Part shown: one piece after another, positions 23,759 to 31,204 of the stretch
Layout: the number at the start of each line of letters is the position of its first letter
Position numbering within the stretch: the stretch's first letter is position 1
Virus record (IMG/VR): IMGVR_UViG_3300046517_002304
Span: 124,001-188,000 of that record
Length of the DNA: 64,000 nucleotides
Direction: 5' to 3' (one strand)
Source: a virus
The notes under the pieces: model-generated
What the model was told of the DNA's origin: nothing
The model's database searches: none
The model's input: only the letters and a program-made list of their open reading frames with translations
Position numbers and translations under genes: made by a program

Positions 23759-24739
23759 ATGAATGAAATCAAATTATTCGGAATGCCTGGGACGATCCCT
23801 TTTGCGGAAAAAGTCGCCGCACAACTGGATTTATCGCTAGGCAGATACACCTACAAGCTTTTTGACGACAAAGAGCCGTACATTCGGTCTGACGAGAATG
23901 TACGGAATATGGATGTTTATATCATTAGCTCTCTTTGTTTTACTAAAGATTTTACTCCGTCAGAAAAATTCATGCAGTTATTGATGTTTATCGGTTCATT
24001 GAGGGATGCCTCCGCCGGCAAGATAAACGTGGTCGTGCCGTTTATGGCCTTTTCAAGGATGGATAGGAAAACACAGCCGAGAGAACCAATCGCCACAAAG
24101 TATGTCGCCCAACTCTTAGAATCTGTAGGCACAAATCGTATTATCTGCTGTGATATTCACAACTTAAGTTCTTTCCAGTGCAGTTTTCGTATTAATACAG
24201 ACAATCTAGAAGCCAAAAATTTATTTGCTAAACACGTAGCTGCAACAATAAAAAACCACAAAAACATTGCTGTTCTTAGCCCTGATTCAGGCGGAATGTC
24301 AAGAGCGTCTAGATTCCGTAATGCACTGAACAATATTTTAAAGGAAAATGTTGGACTTGCTTATTTAGATAAAAGTAGAAGTCAGGCGGGTGACGTAAGC
24401 GGAAATCATATCGTTGGTGATGTTAAAGACAAGCAAGTAGTGATTATTGACGACATGATTTCAAGCGGCAAAACAATTAAGCAGTGTGTTGATACAGTCA
24501 AATCACACGGCGGTACAGTTTGGGCAATTTGCGCCACTCATGGTTTATTTGTTGGAAAAGTTAATGATTATCTTGCTGGCGTAAATAAGATAATCATTAC
24601 TGATACGATAAATCATTTTGATGATTTAGATAAAAGTATACTTGAGAAAATTGAAATTGTGTCAACTACGGAAATGTTCGCCAAAGCTATTCGCAGAACG
24701 AATCAGGGCGGTTCTATTAGTTCTTTATTAAAAGACTAA
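23759..24739 (+). CDS. prs: Ribose-phosphate pyrophosphokinase (PRPP synthetase-like)
   Basis: 326 residues, normal length for Prs (about 315). It transfers pyrophosphate from ATP to ribose-5-phosphate. Visible features: FSRMDRK (98-104, ATP-binding flexible loop), CCDIHNLSSFQ (the DLH-x-x-Q region), SPDSGGMSRA (ribose-phosphate site) and VVIIDDMISSGKTI (227-240, PRPP loop). The start has a GG-containing ribosome site. The surrounding genes suggest nucleotide supply. Some phage Prs-like enzymes act instead on ADP-ribose in NAD+ rebuilding (Adps of the NARP1 pathway); sequence alone does not settle this, and no Namat-like partner is in the window. Confidence 0.9.
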   Translation: MNEIKLFGMPGTIPFAEKVAAQLDLSLGRYTYKLFDDKEPYIRSDENVRNMDVYIISSLCFTKDFTPSEKFMQLLMFIGSLRDASAGKINVVVPFMAFSRMDRKTQPREPIATKYVAQLLESVGTNRIICCDIHNLSSFQCSFRINTDNLEAKNLFAKHVAATIKNHKNIAVLSPDSGGMSRASRFRNALNNILKENVGLAYLDKSRSQAGDVSGNHIVGDVKDKQVVIIDDMISSGKTIKQCVDTVKSHGGTVWAICATHGLFVGKVNDYLAGVNKIIITDTINHFDDLDKSILEKIEIVSTTEMFAKAIRRTNQGGSISSLLKD

Positions 24740-24764
24740 ACCTTAAAATATAAGAAAGAAAAAA

Positions 24765-25136
24765 ATGAAGCTCATCAACGCAAATCTAATCGCATCCCTC
24801 AGTTATGGTGGGAAGGGCTATATTAAAACTAAAAATTACTATAGCGATTTTTCTGTTCAGGTTATGGTCCAGCCAAATGGTGGTGGGGAAAAGCATCTTA
24901 TTACAGGATATAATATAAAAATGGATGCGCAATCACAGGCCAACTACGATAACAAAAGCTCCAAGCCAATTATACTGAATTATGACTTTGTTATGCCTAT
25001 CGCTGGTATTATTGTAGGATGCAACACTTTTTATCGTGGCGAACTTATTAATAAGGGTAGCGTAAACGATAAAATCAATCACGCTATAGGCGATAAGTGC
25101 TCTATTAGAGCAGAGCTAAAGATACTTGAGTGGTAA
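24765..25136 (+). CDS. Small protein with the LI-S module
   Basis: 123 residues. It starts MKLINANLIASLSYGGKGYI, the N-terminal module shared with 23022, 51411 and the C-terminus of 33818. The rest is beta-rich (SVQVMVQPN, ITGYNIKMDAQ, PIILNYDFVMPIAGIIVG) and soluble. It follows prs by 25 bases, with AAGAAAG as a weak ribosome site. Function unknown. Confidence 0.55.
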   Translation: MKLINANLIASLSYGGKGYIKTKNYYSDFSVQVMVQPNGGGEKHLITGYNIKMDAQSQANYDNKSSKPIILNYDFVMPIAGIIVGCNTFYRGELINKGSVNDKINHAIGDKCSIRAELKILEW

Positions 25137-25139
25137 TAG

Positions 25140-25715
25140 TTATCTTTCTTCCAGTATCTTCCATACTTCATAAACATCTGGGCCAAATAGCTTAGATGGA
25201 ACGGGCAAGACTACACGTTTTTCGGTGAATACATCTGAAATCACGGACTCAATAGGCTCAATTGTTTGATAGCTCGTCAATCCGCCGTTTTCTTGAACAA
25301 TGCTTTCGTTGATCTTGCCATAATAATAAAAGCCAGCAACTAATGCTGCCTTCACTCTGATTTCTTTAAATATTCTTTCATATAATTCATAATTTTCTTT
25401 TACCGTAGCCGTTATTTCTGATGAAAATAGGCTTACGAATGAAAGCGGTTTAAACCCTCCTAAAACTTGCTTTAAATCACAATTTCTATAATCTATTTTT
25501 TTGACGTTGACGCCCTCAAAATTTTTGTCTAGTCCTAGATATGCTCTAGGGCGGGTATACCTCTTGAATTCTCCCAGCCCACACCCCAAATCAACCGTAT
25601 ACTCAAAACAAGAATTGAATTTAATAATATCAAAAATCCAGTCATGCGCCTTTCTAACTGTAGGCTCATGTAAGTATTCGTCGTACATTTTATAAAATTC
25701 GGTGTTGTATGGCAT
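25140..25715 (-). CDS. Class I SAM methyltransferase-like protein
   Basis: 191 residues from the ATG at 25715, which has a GGAG ribosome site 8 bases upstream; a TTG at 25742 is rejected. TVDLGCGLGEFKRY is motif I of class I methyltransferases and YLGLDKNFEG the acidic strand-2 end. The later part (SFVSLFSSEITATVKENYELYERIF) fits the fold. Substrate unknown; it is the size of small-molecule or tRNA-type methylases. Confidence 0.65.
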   Translation of the reverse strand: MPYNTEFYKMYDEYLHEPTVRKAHDWIFDIIKFNSCFEYTVDLGCGLGEFKRYTRPRAYLGLDKNFEGVNVKKIDYRNCDLKQVLGGFKPLSFVSLFSSEITATVKENYELYERIFKEIRVKAALVAGFYYYGKINESIVQENGGLTSYQTIEPIESVISDVFTEKRVVLPVPSKLFGPDVYEVWKILEER

Positions 25716-25730
25716 AATTATTCTCCATAT

Positions 25731-25740
25731 ATTAATCGGC
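25731..25740 (-). promoter_or_regulatory. GCCGAT[A/T]AA motif
   Basis: GCCGATTAAT lies 16 bases before the ATG at 25715. GCCGATAAA occurs at similar distances before the genes at 34177(-), 35769(+) and 41423(+). It may be part of a second promoter class. Confidence 0.25.
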
Positions 25741-25759
25741 AAATTAGAGTAGTCATATG

Positions 25760-25767
25760 AGTAAATA
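25760..25767 (+). promoter_or_regulatory. Late-promoter-like box AGTAAATA
   Basis: Ends 4 bases before the ATG at 25772, the same spacing as at 10827 and 29771. No Shine-Dalgarno sequence between box and ATG. Confidence 0.35.
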
Positions 25768-25771
25768 AAGC

Positions 25772-26254
25772 ATGTCTATTAGATGGTTAATCTCAAGGGA
25801 TATTGAAAACGCGATAGATGTTGCCCGCACCGACATGGGACTGGTAACATGGAGCGAGAAAGACATTAAAGATGCTCTTAGACAACGTAATTATATCGGA
25901 TATGTGGCAGAAAATCCGTCGTTTCATATAAATGGAGTTATGATATACGAATTAAATCAAAGTTATCTAGATGTAAAAATGCTATACTCAAATGATCCAA
26001 TATCCACTAATGAGCTGGTGGATAAATTAATATCTACATTACGTCCGAATGGCAGAAATAAGATCTTTGTAAGAATTCAAGAAAACCAGGCCAACGAATC
26101 GCAGATATTGTCTGTATTAGCCAGGAAAGGATTTGGGACTAGACAAGAGGGGCGCGAAATAATAGCGGAGTATCCGCCGATGGACCAAAAAAGAAAAGTA
26201 TCGTCCTTTAAAACATTTCTGGGCAATAATCCATCAGAAAAAATAGGCCACTAA
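25772..26254 (+). CDS. GNAT-like acetyltransferase
   Basis: 160 residues with the layout of a GNAT domain: N-terminal RDIENAIDVARTDMG helix, YIGYVAEN and FHINGVMIYEL strands, KMLYSNDPISTNELVDKLIS covering the acetyl-CoA strand-helix region, then VLARKGFGTRQEG. The R/QxxGxG/A loop is not conserved, so catalytic activity is uncertain. Its stop overlaps the convergent 128-aa gene by 4 bases. Target unknown. Confidence 0.5.
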   Translation: MSIRWLISRDIENAIDVARTDMGLVTWSEKDIKDALRQRNYIGYVAENPSFHINGVMIYELNQSYLDVKMLYSNDPISTNELVDKLISTLRPNGRNKIFVRIQENQANESQILSVLARKGFGTRQEGREIIAEYPPMDQKRKVSSFKTFLGNNPSEKIGH

Positions 26255-26637
26255 GGCGTATGTTCTTGAGCATCTGAAAATCTGCGGAATTCATTTGCTA
26301 ATGTTATATCGGTAGATGTTAATGTTCCATTCTCAAAACAAACTTTGCATACTTTAAGCAATTCTTCAGTATGATCGTTTTTTACTTCCATAGTATAATT
26401 GTTATCAGTTACCCATTCATTACCAAGGCACATTCCACATTTACAAATGGGTAGCCCCGACCTTTTGGTCAACTCAAAGTAAAATTCTTGCTTTTTACTT
26501 TCATCTTTAGGAGCATTAAAGTAAAAAATCGCAGATGACTTAGCGTTCGTTTCATAAGAGTTTAAAAAGTCTGACATGGCTTTAAATGTCGGGCACTGAG
26601 GATCGCTACAACAAACATGCATTGTATGACATTTCAT
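26251..26637 (-). CDS. Cys-rich unknown protein
   Basis: 128 residues with CC-x4-C near residues 9-15, CKCGMC in the middle and a CKVC later, consistent with one or two metal sites. The segment AKSSAIFYFNAPKDESKKQEFYFELTK is mixed alpha/beta. First of a minus-strand group of small metal-binding-like proteins (26251-28727). No family recognised. Confidence 0.5.
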   Translation of the reverse strand: MKCHTMHVCCSDPQCPTFKAMSDFLNSYETNAKSSAIFYFNAPKDESKKQEFYFELTKRSGLPICKCGMCLGNEWVTDNNYTMEVKNDHTEELLKVCKVCFENGTLTSTDITLANEFRRFSDAQEHTP

Positions 26638-26640
26638 AAT

Positions 26641-26826
26641 TTATTCTTTCTTAATTTCTAAACCATCTAAATTCACCATTAACTTTGCGGGTATTGGTAA
26701 GCCGACAATACCACAATGATTATTTTCGTTTGTTATATTCCAAAATTTGCAAATAGTGCATTGTTCAAAGTACTTGCCTTTATCATAGCAAGCCGCAATT
26801 ACAAAACTATGCTTACATTCGCTCAT
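26641..26826 (-). CDS. Small zinc-ribbon-like protein
   Basis: 61 residues; SECKHSF and FEQCTICKFW give a possible zinc knuckle (Cys, His, C-x2-C). It begins at the base where the next upstream gene stops, so is translationally coupled. Function unknown. Confidence 0.5.
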   Translation of the reverse strand: MSECKHSFVIAACYDKGKYFEQCTICKFWNITNENNHCGIVGLPIPAKLMVNLDGLEIKKE

Positions 26827-27281
26827 TAGAACTCCTCTACTTTGCCATCACTAAGATAATTAAATACTTTTAATATGTCGTCTTCTTGCGTTTTTCTGCT
26901 ATTTGTAGTTGGTCTTAGTATGTTCTTTTCAAGACTCCATTCACCAGCATAAAAAGTAATGCTAAATGCCGTGCCTTTTTCGCTTGTTAGAAATAATGTA
27001 GATGTTTTTTCTGGTGTGTTAATAGAAACATTTCCGGCATAAGTGCTGCCATTCCGACGCAATGTTAATTTACATTTTGTTTTTTCTGAAATAACCCTTC
27101 TTGTGTTTTTAGGGCCATAGTACATAGCCACCCACAAATCATCGTCTATCTTTACCGTTGTGGATGATGTATCTTCAGGTATTGTAAATTTTATTGTTGT
27201 CTCTAGTTGCGATTCCGGTGACCAAAGGCGCGGGCCGTCATTAAAGCATAGAAATGCTAACGCCAATATTAGTGTATTCAT
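26826..27281 (-). CDS. Putative secreted beta-rich protein
   Basis: 151 residues. MNTLILALAFLCF is a short hydrophobic start without a preceding basic residue, possibly a signal peptide. The remainder is beta-rich (KCKLTLRRNGSTYAGNVSIN, STLFLTSEKGTAFSITFYAG). No family recognised. Confidence 0.45.
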   Translation of the reverse strand: MNTLILALAFLCFNDGPRLWSPESQLETTIKFTIPEDTSSTTVKIDDDLWVAMYYGPKNTRRVISEKTKCKLTLRRNGSTYAGNVSINTPEKTSTLFLTSEKGTAFSITFYAGEWSLEKNILRPTTNSRKTQEDDILKVFNYLSDGKVEEF

Positions 27282-27313
27282 AATATGTTATTCGGTAAAT
27301 GATTTGTTAAACT

Positions 27314-27937
27314 TTAGGATTTATTACTATTTTCTAGTTCGGTGTTCCAGTAAAGTTCAGACAGGAATGCATCCCATGACTTCGGCATAACTCTACGATC
27401 AATGTTAAATATACTAAATTTTGGTTTAAATGGTTGTCTAATAAGCTTCATCCCGATTTCATCAGGCGTATTGTTGGCCTTGTACCTATTGCATTTGGTG
27501 CAAGCGATTACGCAATTAAACCAATTAGTTTTTCCATTTCTTGATACCGGTATAATGTGATCTATAGACAGCTCTTTGGTCCCAGGTGTAGCCCCACAAT
27601 ATTGACATTGATTGTTATCTCTGTTGTAGATAGCTCTACGATTAAACGGCACCTGTCTATTGGGAAAGCCATCGTATCTGGTTAAGAGTATGACCTCTGG
27701 AATTCTATATGCGGTACTTCTAGTTTTAATAACACTTTCATTATCGTTAGGACGAATTTGCGACCAATCATTCCATGTATAGGTGGAAAAACCGTTAATC
27801 GCGTCAACTATTCTTGCTTTTGGCTCATTGTTCTTATAGGTGCTGAACAGCTTGGAAATAGCCGACTCTAGAGGATTAATGCCAATAGGCATCCATGACT
27901 TATTGAGAACTAAAACCGGATGAGCGGCGACATACAT
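27314..27937 (-). CDS. HNH endonuclease
   Basis: 207 residues. NQCQYCG, then LSIDHIIPVSRNGKTNWFNCVIACTKCNRYKAN, gives a full HNH with four zinc-binding Cys (two CxxC) and the DH catalytic pair. The N-terminal domain (PVLVLNKSWMPIGINPLESAISKLF) is common in stand-alone HNH nucleases of phages and bacteria. Could be a homing nuclease or take part in DNA processing. A perfect TATAAATA box stands just before its start. Confidence 0.85.
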   Translation of the reverse strand: MYVAAHPVLVLNKSWMPIGINPLESAISKLFSTYKNNEPKARIVDAINGFSTYTWNDWSQIRPNDNESVIKTRSTAYRIPEVILLTRYDGFPNRQVPFNRRAIYNRDNNQCQYCGATPGTKELSIDHIIPVSRNGKTNWFNCVIACTKCNRYKANNTPDEIGMKLIRQPFKPKFSIFNIDRRVMPKSWDAFLSELYWNTELENSNKS

Positions 27938-27941
27938 AGCA

Positions 27942-27949
27942 TATTTATA
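27942..27949 (-). promoter_or_regulatory. Perfect T4-late consensus TATAAATA
   Basis: Exact match to the T4 late promoter element, ending 4 bases before the HNH gene ATG at 27937. No Shine-Dalgarno sequence fits in the gap. Confidence 0.5.
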
Positions 27950-27967
27950 ATAGCGACGAACGTATTA

Positions 27968-28213
27968 TTATATGACAGGATCTGTTTCCGGTTGTTTAAC
28001 GATAACTGCTTTTTTATAGTCCAATAAAAGAGATTTATTACTAAAATAGGGAGTTCCATATTTTGTATTTAGAGTAGAATTTTTTACATACTTTTCTGCT
28101 TTGTGCTTTGTCGTGAAGTGAGCCAACAAAGTCCTAACTTCTTCATATATGTCCATGTCGGCTTCATCATCAAATCCGACAGACACTTTTTTGACTCCAT
28201 ATAAATCGTACAT
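27968..28213 (-). CDS. Small unknown protein
   Basis: 81 residues, acidic N-terminal half (GFDDEADMDIYEEVRTLLAHF) and basic C-terminal half (KHKAEKYVKNSTLN). Predicted mixed fold. It lies in the minus-strand run behind the zinc-ribbon genes. No family recognised. Confidence 0.5.
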   Translation of the reverse strand: MYDLYGVKKVSVGFDDEADMDIYEEVRTLLAHFTTKHKAEKYVKNSTLNTKYGTPYFSNKSLLLDYKKAVIVKQPETDPVI

Positions 28214-28233
28214 GTTCTAATTTCTTTCTCAAC

Positions 28234-28509
28234 CTATGTTAACTCATCGCCATAATAGCCCGCGGGAATTTCAGTCCATTTCATTCCTGACACCGGCACA
28301 TCTTTTGCCTTCTTCTTATTCTTTGCTTTCTTAGCAGTTATTTTTTTCACTGGCGCGAAATCAAAGGCAGACAACGGCTTTAATCCCACGAATGCTTTTC
28401 TTGGATCGTTTCGGTTACGAAAGCATTTGTCGCATATGTCATAGTTACACGCAACATCTTCAACGGTATTTGCGTTTGACATAGGTTGTCCACAGTAATC
28501 GCACTTCAT
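28234..28509 (-). CDS. Zinc-ribbon protein with basic tail
   Basis: 91 residues. CDYCGQPM and CNYDICDKCF make a four-Cys zinc ribbon, followed by a Lys/Ala-rich linker (KKITAKKAKNKKKAKD) and a short Trp-containing end. The basic segment suggests nucleic-acid contact. Overlaps the preceding gene by 4 bases. The same CDYCG start is found in the gene at 29483. Confidence 0.6.
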   Translation of the reverse strand: MKCDYCGQPMSNANTVEDVACNYDICDKCFRNRNDPRKAFVGLKPLSAFDFAPVKKITAKKAKNKKKAKDVPVSGMKWTEIPAGYYGDELT

Positions 28510-28727
28510 GATCGCTCCTTTATTTCTGCTAATCTTTGTTTTCTATGAGGCTCTAGATGTCTTTCGTGCCAGCTTTTGTCTCTCTGGCTGCTAAGGTCAA
28601 TCCAATGTTGAAAATTTTCTGGCTCTACCGGCTCCTCTCCATCGGCAAATTCCACAAAATCAGGCACACATTCTCCCCCTTTAATGTTTGGGTAATACTT
28701 AAGTTTTATATAATACTTCAATTTCAT
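28506..28727 (-). CDS. Small unknown protein
   Basis: 73 residues, MKLKYYIKLKYYPNIKGGEC, then an acidic stretch and a basic C-terminal helix (WHERHLEPHRKQRLAEIKE). It starts 2 bases after the stop of the TrpRS-like gene and overlaps the zinc-ribbon gene by 4 bases, so all three form an operon. Function unknown. Confidence 0.5.
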   Translation of the reverse strand: MKLKYYIKLKYYPNIKGGECVPDFVEFADGEEPVEPENFQHWIDLSSQRDKSWHERHLEPHRKQRLAEIKERS

Positions 28728-28729
28728 TT

Positions 28730-29467
28730 TTAGCTCCTGAGTTTATTAAAAATTGATTCGCTTAATCGTTCTTTTAACTCTAGGTTCATAGACGGAATCT
28801 CGCCGCCCACAAAGCAAGAGTATAAATAACACAAATTATCCATACCGTTTTTATCGGTGGTTGCCTTCTTTAACTTTAAACTAATTTCTTCATAACTGTC
28901 GTCTAAAAACAAACAACCGCCTGGATTTGATTTTGACATTTTAACAGATGGATTTTTTAAATCCTTAATTCTTCCCACTACAATCTCTGGTTCAGGTATA
29001 ACAAAATCTTCGCTGAAAACTCTGTTATATTTTTTTAGTAGCTTAGATGCATACTGAAGATGCTGTGTTTGATCTTCCCCAACAAGTACTTTTTTAAATC
29101 CTGCTACGTCGTGCGTCATCAAAACTGGATACGTTAATAAATGGGCGCTTGGATTAGACGACGACTTGTATTGTGTCATTCTTTCTAAATCGCCCATTGC
29201 GGATATTGAAAGAAGTTTGAAGTAAAATTCGGCATTAAAAACATCCTTTTGAATTATGATTTTAGAAACGCCAAATTTGTTCAGTAGCTCAATGCTATTC
29301 TTGATTTCCTGCCCAGGCGCATGATAGTTAGCAACTAAAACGCTAGCTCCAGCTTTTCCTGGCAGTATTACCGAGAAATAGTGACCAAGATGCAATTTGC
29401 CTGTTGGCCTGAACCCGCACAATTTATCACCAAAGACACACCATGTTTCTTCTCCTGAAAACCCCAT
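28730..29467 (-). CDS. Compact tryptophanyl-tRNA-synthetase-like protein
   Basis: 245 residues; bacterial TrpRS has about 330. Class I synthetase signatures are present in order: GFRPTGKLHLGHYF (HIGH at 26-29), LERMTQYKSS, YPVLMTHDVAG, GEDQTQHLQYA, FVIPEPEIV and KMSKS at 176-180. These follow TrpRS closely; the C-terminal anticodon-binding part is reduced to about 60 residues. It could charge tRNA-Trp during host shutdown, or have another adenylating role if tRNA binding is lost. It lies just downstream of the zinc-ribbon/MCP-fragment gene. Confidence 0.8.
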   Translation of the reverse strand: MGFSGEETWCVFGDKLCGFRPTGKLHLGHYFSVILPGKAGASVLVANYHAPGQEIKNSIELLNKFGVSKIIIQKDVFNAEFYFKLLSISAMGDLERMTQYKSSSNPSAHLLTYPVLMTHDVAGFKKVLVGEDQTQHLQYASKLLKKYNRVFSEDFVIPEPEIVVGRIKDLKNPSVKMSKSNPGGCLFLDDSYEEISLKLKKATTDKNGMDNLCYLYSCFVGGEIPSMNLELKERLSESIFNKLRS

Positions 29468-29482
29468 TTTACACTAAAAACT

Positions 29483-29728
29483 TTACTTGTCAAGGCCCTT
29501 AGATGCAGAATAGCGACAGCGCAAGTAGTAAATCAATCCCGTTGGACCAAGTAATGGCTGCACACTTACAAGCTTATTGGCTATGGATGCCGTATTTAAA
29601 TTTTTAAATAGGGGAATAGACATATGAGAAAACATGTTAATATTTTTCCCGCTACACTTTGCGCATACCTGATGTTCATTTAATGGAACCAGTTTATCGG
29701 ATTTATTTCCACAGTAATCGCATATCAT
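29483..29728 (-). CDS. Zinc ribbon fused to a major-capsid-protein fragment
   Basis: 81 residues. Residues 3-25 hold CDYCG and CAKCSG, a zinc ribbon. From about residue 36 the sequence SIPL, IANKLVSVQPLLGP, GLIYYLRCRY follows the phage's own major capsid protein (residues 71-107: SIPL, IANKIVSVQPLLGP, GLVYYLRFRY) with few changes, and the DNA is also clearly related. It is therefore a partial copy of the capsid gene attached to a zinc ribbon, not an independent capsid gene. The copied region corresponds to the T4 gp23 stretch around the Gol peptide. Role unknown; a decoy, regulator or capsid-assembly modifier are possibilities. Confidence 0.7.
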   Translation of the reverse strand: MICDYCGNKSDKLVPLNEHQVCAKCSGKNINMFSHMSIPLFKNLNTASIANKLVSVQPLLGPTGLIYYLRCRYSASKGLDK

Positions 29729-29758
29729 AATATACTTATCGTATTATGCTTTAAGACA

Positions 29759-29766
29759 CATAAATA
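29759..29766 (+). promoter_or_regulatory. Late-promoter-like box CATAAATA
   Basis: Ends 4 bases before the ATG at 29771; box plus ATG (CATAAATAGTATATG) is identical to that of the adhesin gene. The start codon is fixed by the conserved MRF.xxLES N-terminus, so the close spacing is not due to a wrong start. Confidence 0.5.
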
Positions 29767-29770
29767 GTAT

Positions 29771-31204
29771 ATGCGATTTCGTGCCTACCTAGAGTCGTTC
29801 GGCTCGTTTAATTATAGGGTTCCCAATGACCCAGAAGAGCAATTATACGACTTCTATATGCTTAATTGGCTTAGGGGCAGAAATTCGCTTTATAACAAAG
29901 CTAATCAACATGGGTTGGCTATCTCACCTAAAAAGCCAGAATATGGCGGTGACATGGGCCATGAAGACAAAATAGATTATATGTTAGATGAAGTCGCACA
30001 TACTCTAATCCCCAAGCTTAAATCCGACTTCCTTAAGGCAGTGCTATTCGGCATTACTGCGGAAATGCGGCATGTGCCTCGTGAAATGGGAGATTATAAA
30101 AATTTTTCGGCTAATATAGCAGACGGCGTCGGCGAGAGATACGCAAAAATATACAATGATTTTTTTAGTTATTATAATTATGATAATTTTAAAGACAAAA
30201 TGGCAGAATTTAATAAATCTGTTCCTGTAAAAGACAGAATGTTTAGAAATGTTAAAAATTTCGTAGATCCGCATAATGCCGATTTTCTTCATTATAATAT
30301 GACCGGTAGAATGGCCGCTTATCGCAGTATGTTAAAAGGCGGCTCTACTGAGAGAGATTTCGTAGAAATGGCTAAATTTACGTTTGCGAACGGTAGTTGG
30401 CAGGCTAGCTATGGTGGCCAACCATGGGCAAATGCTTGTGATGGATGGCTGCAATTATATGATTCAAAAGGTGAAAATTCTGATATAGTCGCCATTGATC
30501 ACATTTATGATCTACAGCATAATAATGGTTCTGTTTTAAATAAAGTAGCTAAGTATATTAAGGGGGGAAATACTACATGGCTCAAAACTGCTTTGGATGA
30601 TAAGGCGCAGTCTAATGGTCCGATGGATATAGTGGATAAAGTATCGTCAAGCATGAGAGAACTAGCTTTGCCGGCCATAAAATTAAAATTTGGAACAACG
30701 TATCAAGACAAGGCATCTGCGGAAATTTCACCATATAAAGGCTCTTATGAAAACCAATATTTTTTGACTGGCCATGACTGGAGTGCCTACGAAGGAGCTT
30801 ATCATAGTTCTTCAATTCCTGAATTAAAGTTAGTGCGACTTGGGCTATATCTTGGTTGGTCGCCTAAAAAGGTTACATTAAAGGATATTGAAAGGTTAAA
30901 AAATACTTTAAAAGTTCCTCAGTTAGATGACGCGCGGATAAAGAAAGTGCTTACATCTGAATACAATAATAAAAGAAACATAGAAACTGGTAACTTTAAA
31001 TATGTAAAGGTTAAATTAAGTAGTGATTTAATACGGGAAATAGACAAATTTATAAGGCTAAAAGACACCTGGCTATATGAAGCAGTAGTTAAAAAAATAG
31101 ACAGTGAAACTCATTATGGATATGCAGCATCAAAATACTTATATGGCTACTGCGCATCATTAGTCGGTAAACAAAGAAGTATAGATGAGGTCGTAGAGCC
31201 ATGA
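29771..31204 (+). CDS. Probable packaged head protein, paralogue A
   Basis: 477 residues. MRFRAYLESFGSF is a capsid-targeting-like N-terminus. It is paralogous over its full length to the next gene; residues 10-80 are nearly the same in both (NYRVP, DPEEQLYDFYMLN, RGRNSLYNKANQHGL). Later shared blocks are DFVEMAKF, ACDxWLQLY and RNIETGNF. No membrane segment or enzymatic motif that I recognise. The two genes overlap by 4 bases and are cotranslated. Probably internal head or ejected proteins (inference). Confidence 0.6.
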   Translation: MRFRAYLESFGSFNYRVPNDPEEQLYDFYMLNWLRGRNSLYNKANQHGLAISPKKPEYGGDMGHEDKIDYMLDEVAHTLIPKLKSDFLKAVLFGITAEMRHVPREMGDYKNFSANIADGVGERYAKIYNDFFSYYNYDNFKDKMAEFNKSVPVKDRMFRNVKNFVDPHNADFLHYNMTGRMAAYRSMLKGGSTERDFVEMAKFTFANGSWQASYGGQPWANACDGWLQLYDSKGENSDIVAIDHIYDLQHNNGSVLNKVAKYIKGGNTTWLKTALDDKAQSNGPMDIVDKVSSSMRELALPAIKLKFGTTYQDKASAEISPYKGSYENQYFLTGHDWSAYEGAYHSSSIPELKLVRLGLYLGWSPKKVTLKDIERLKNTLKVPQLDDARIKKVLTSEYNNKRNIETGNFKYVKVKLSSDLIREIDKFIRLKDTWLYEAVVKKIDSETHYGYAASKYLYGYCASLVGKQRSIDEVVEP

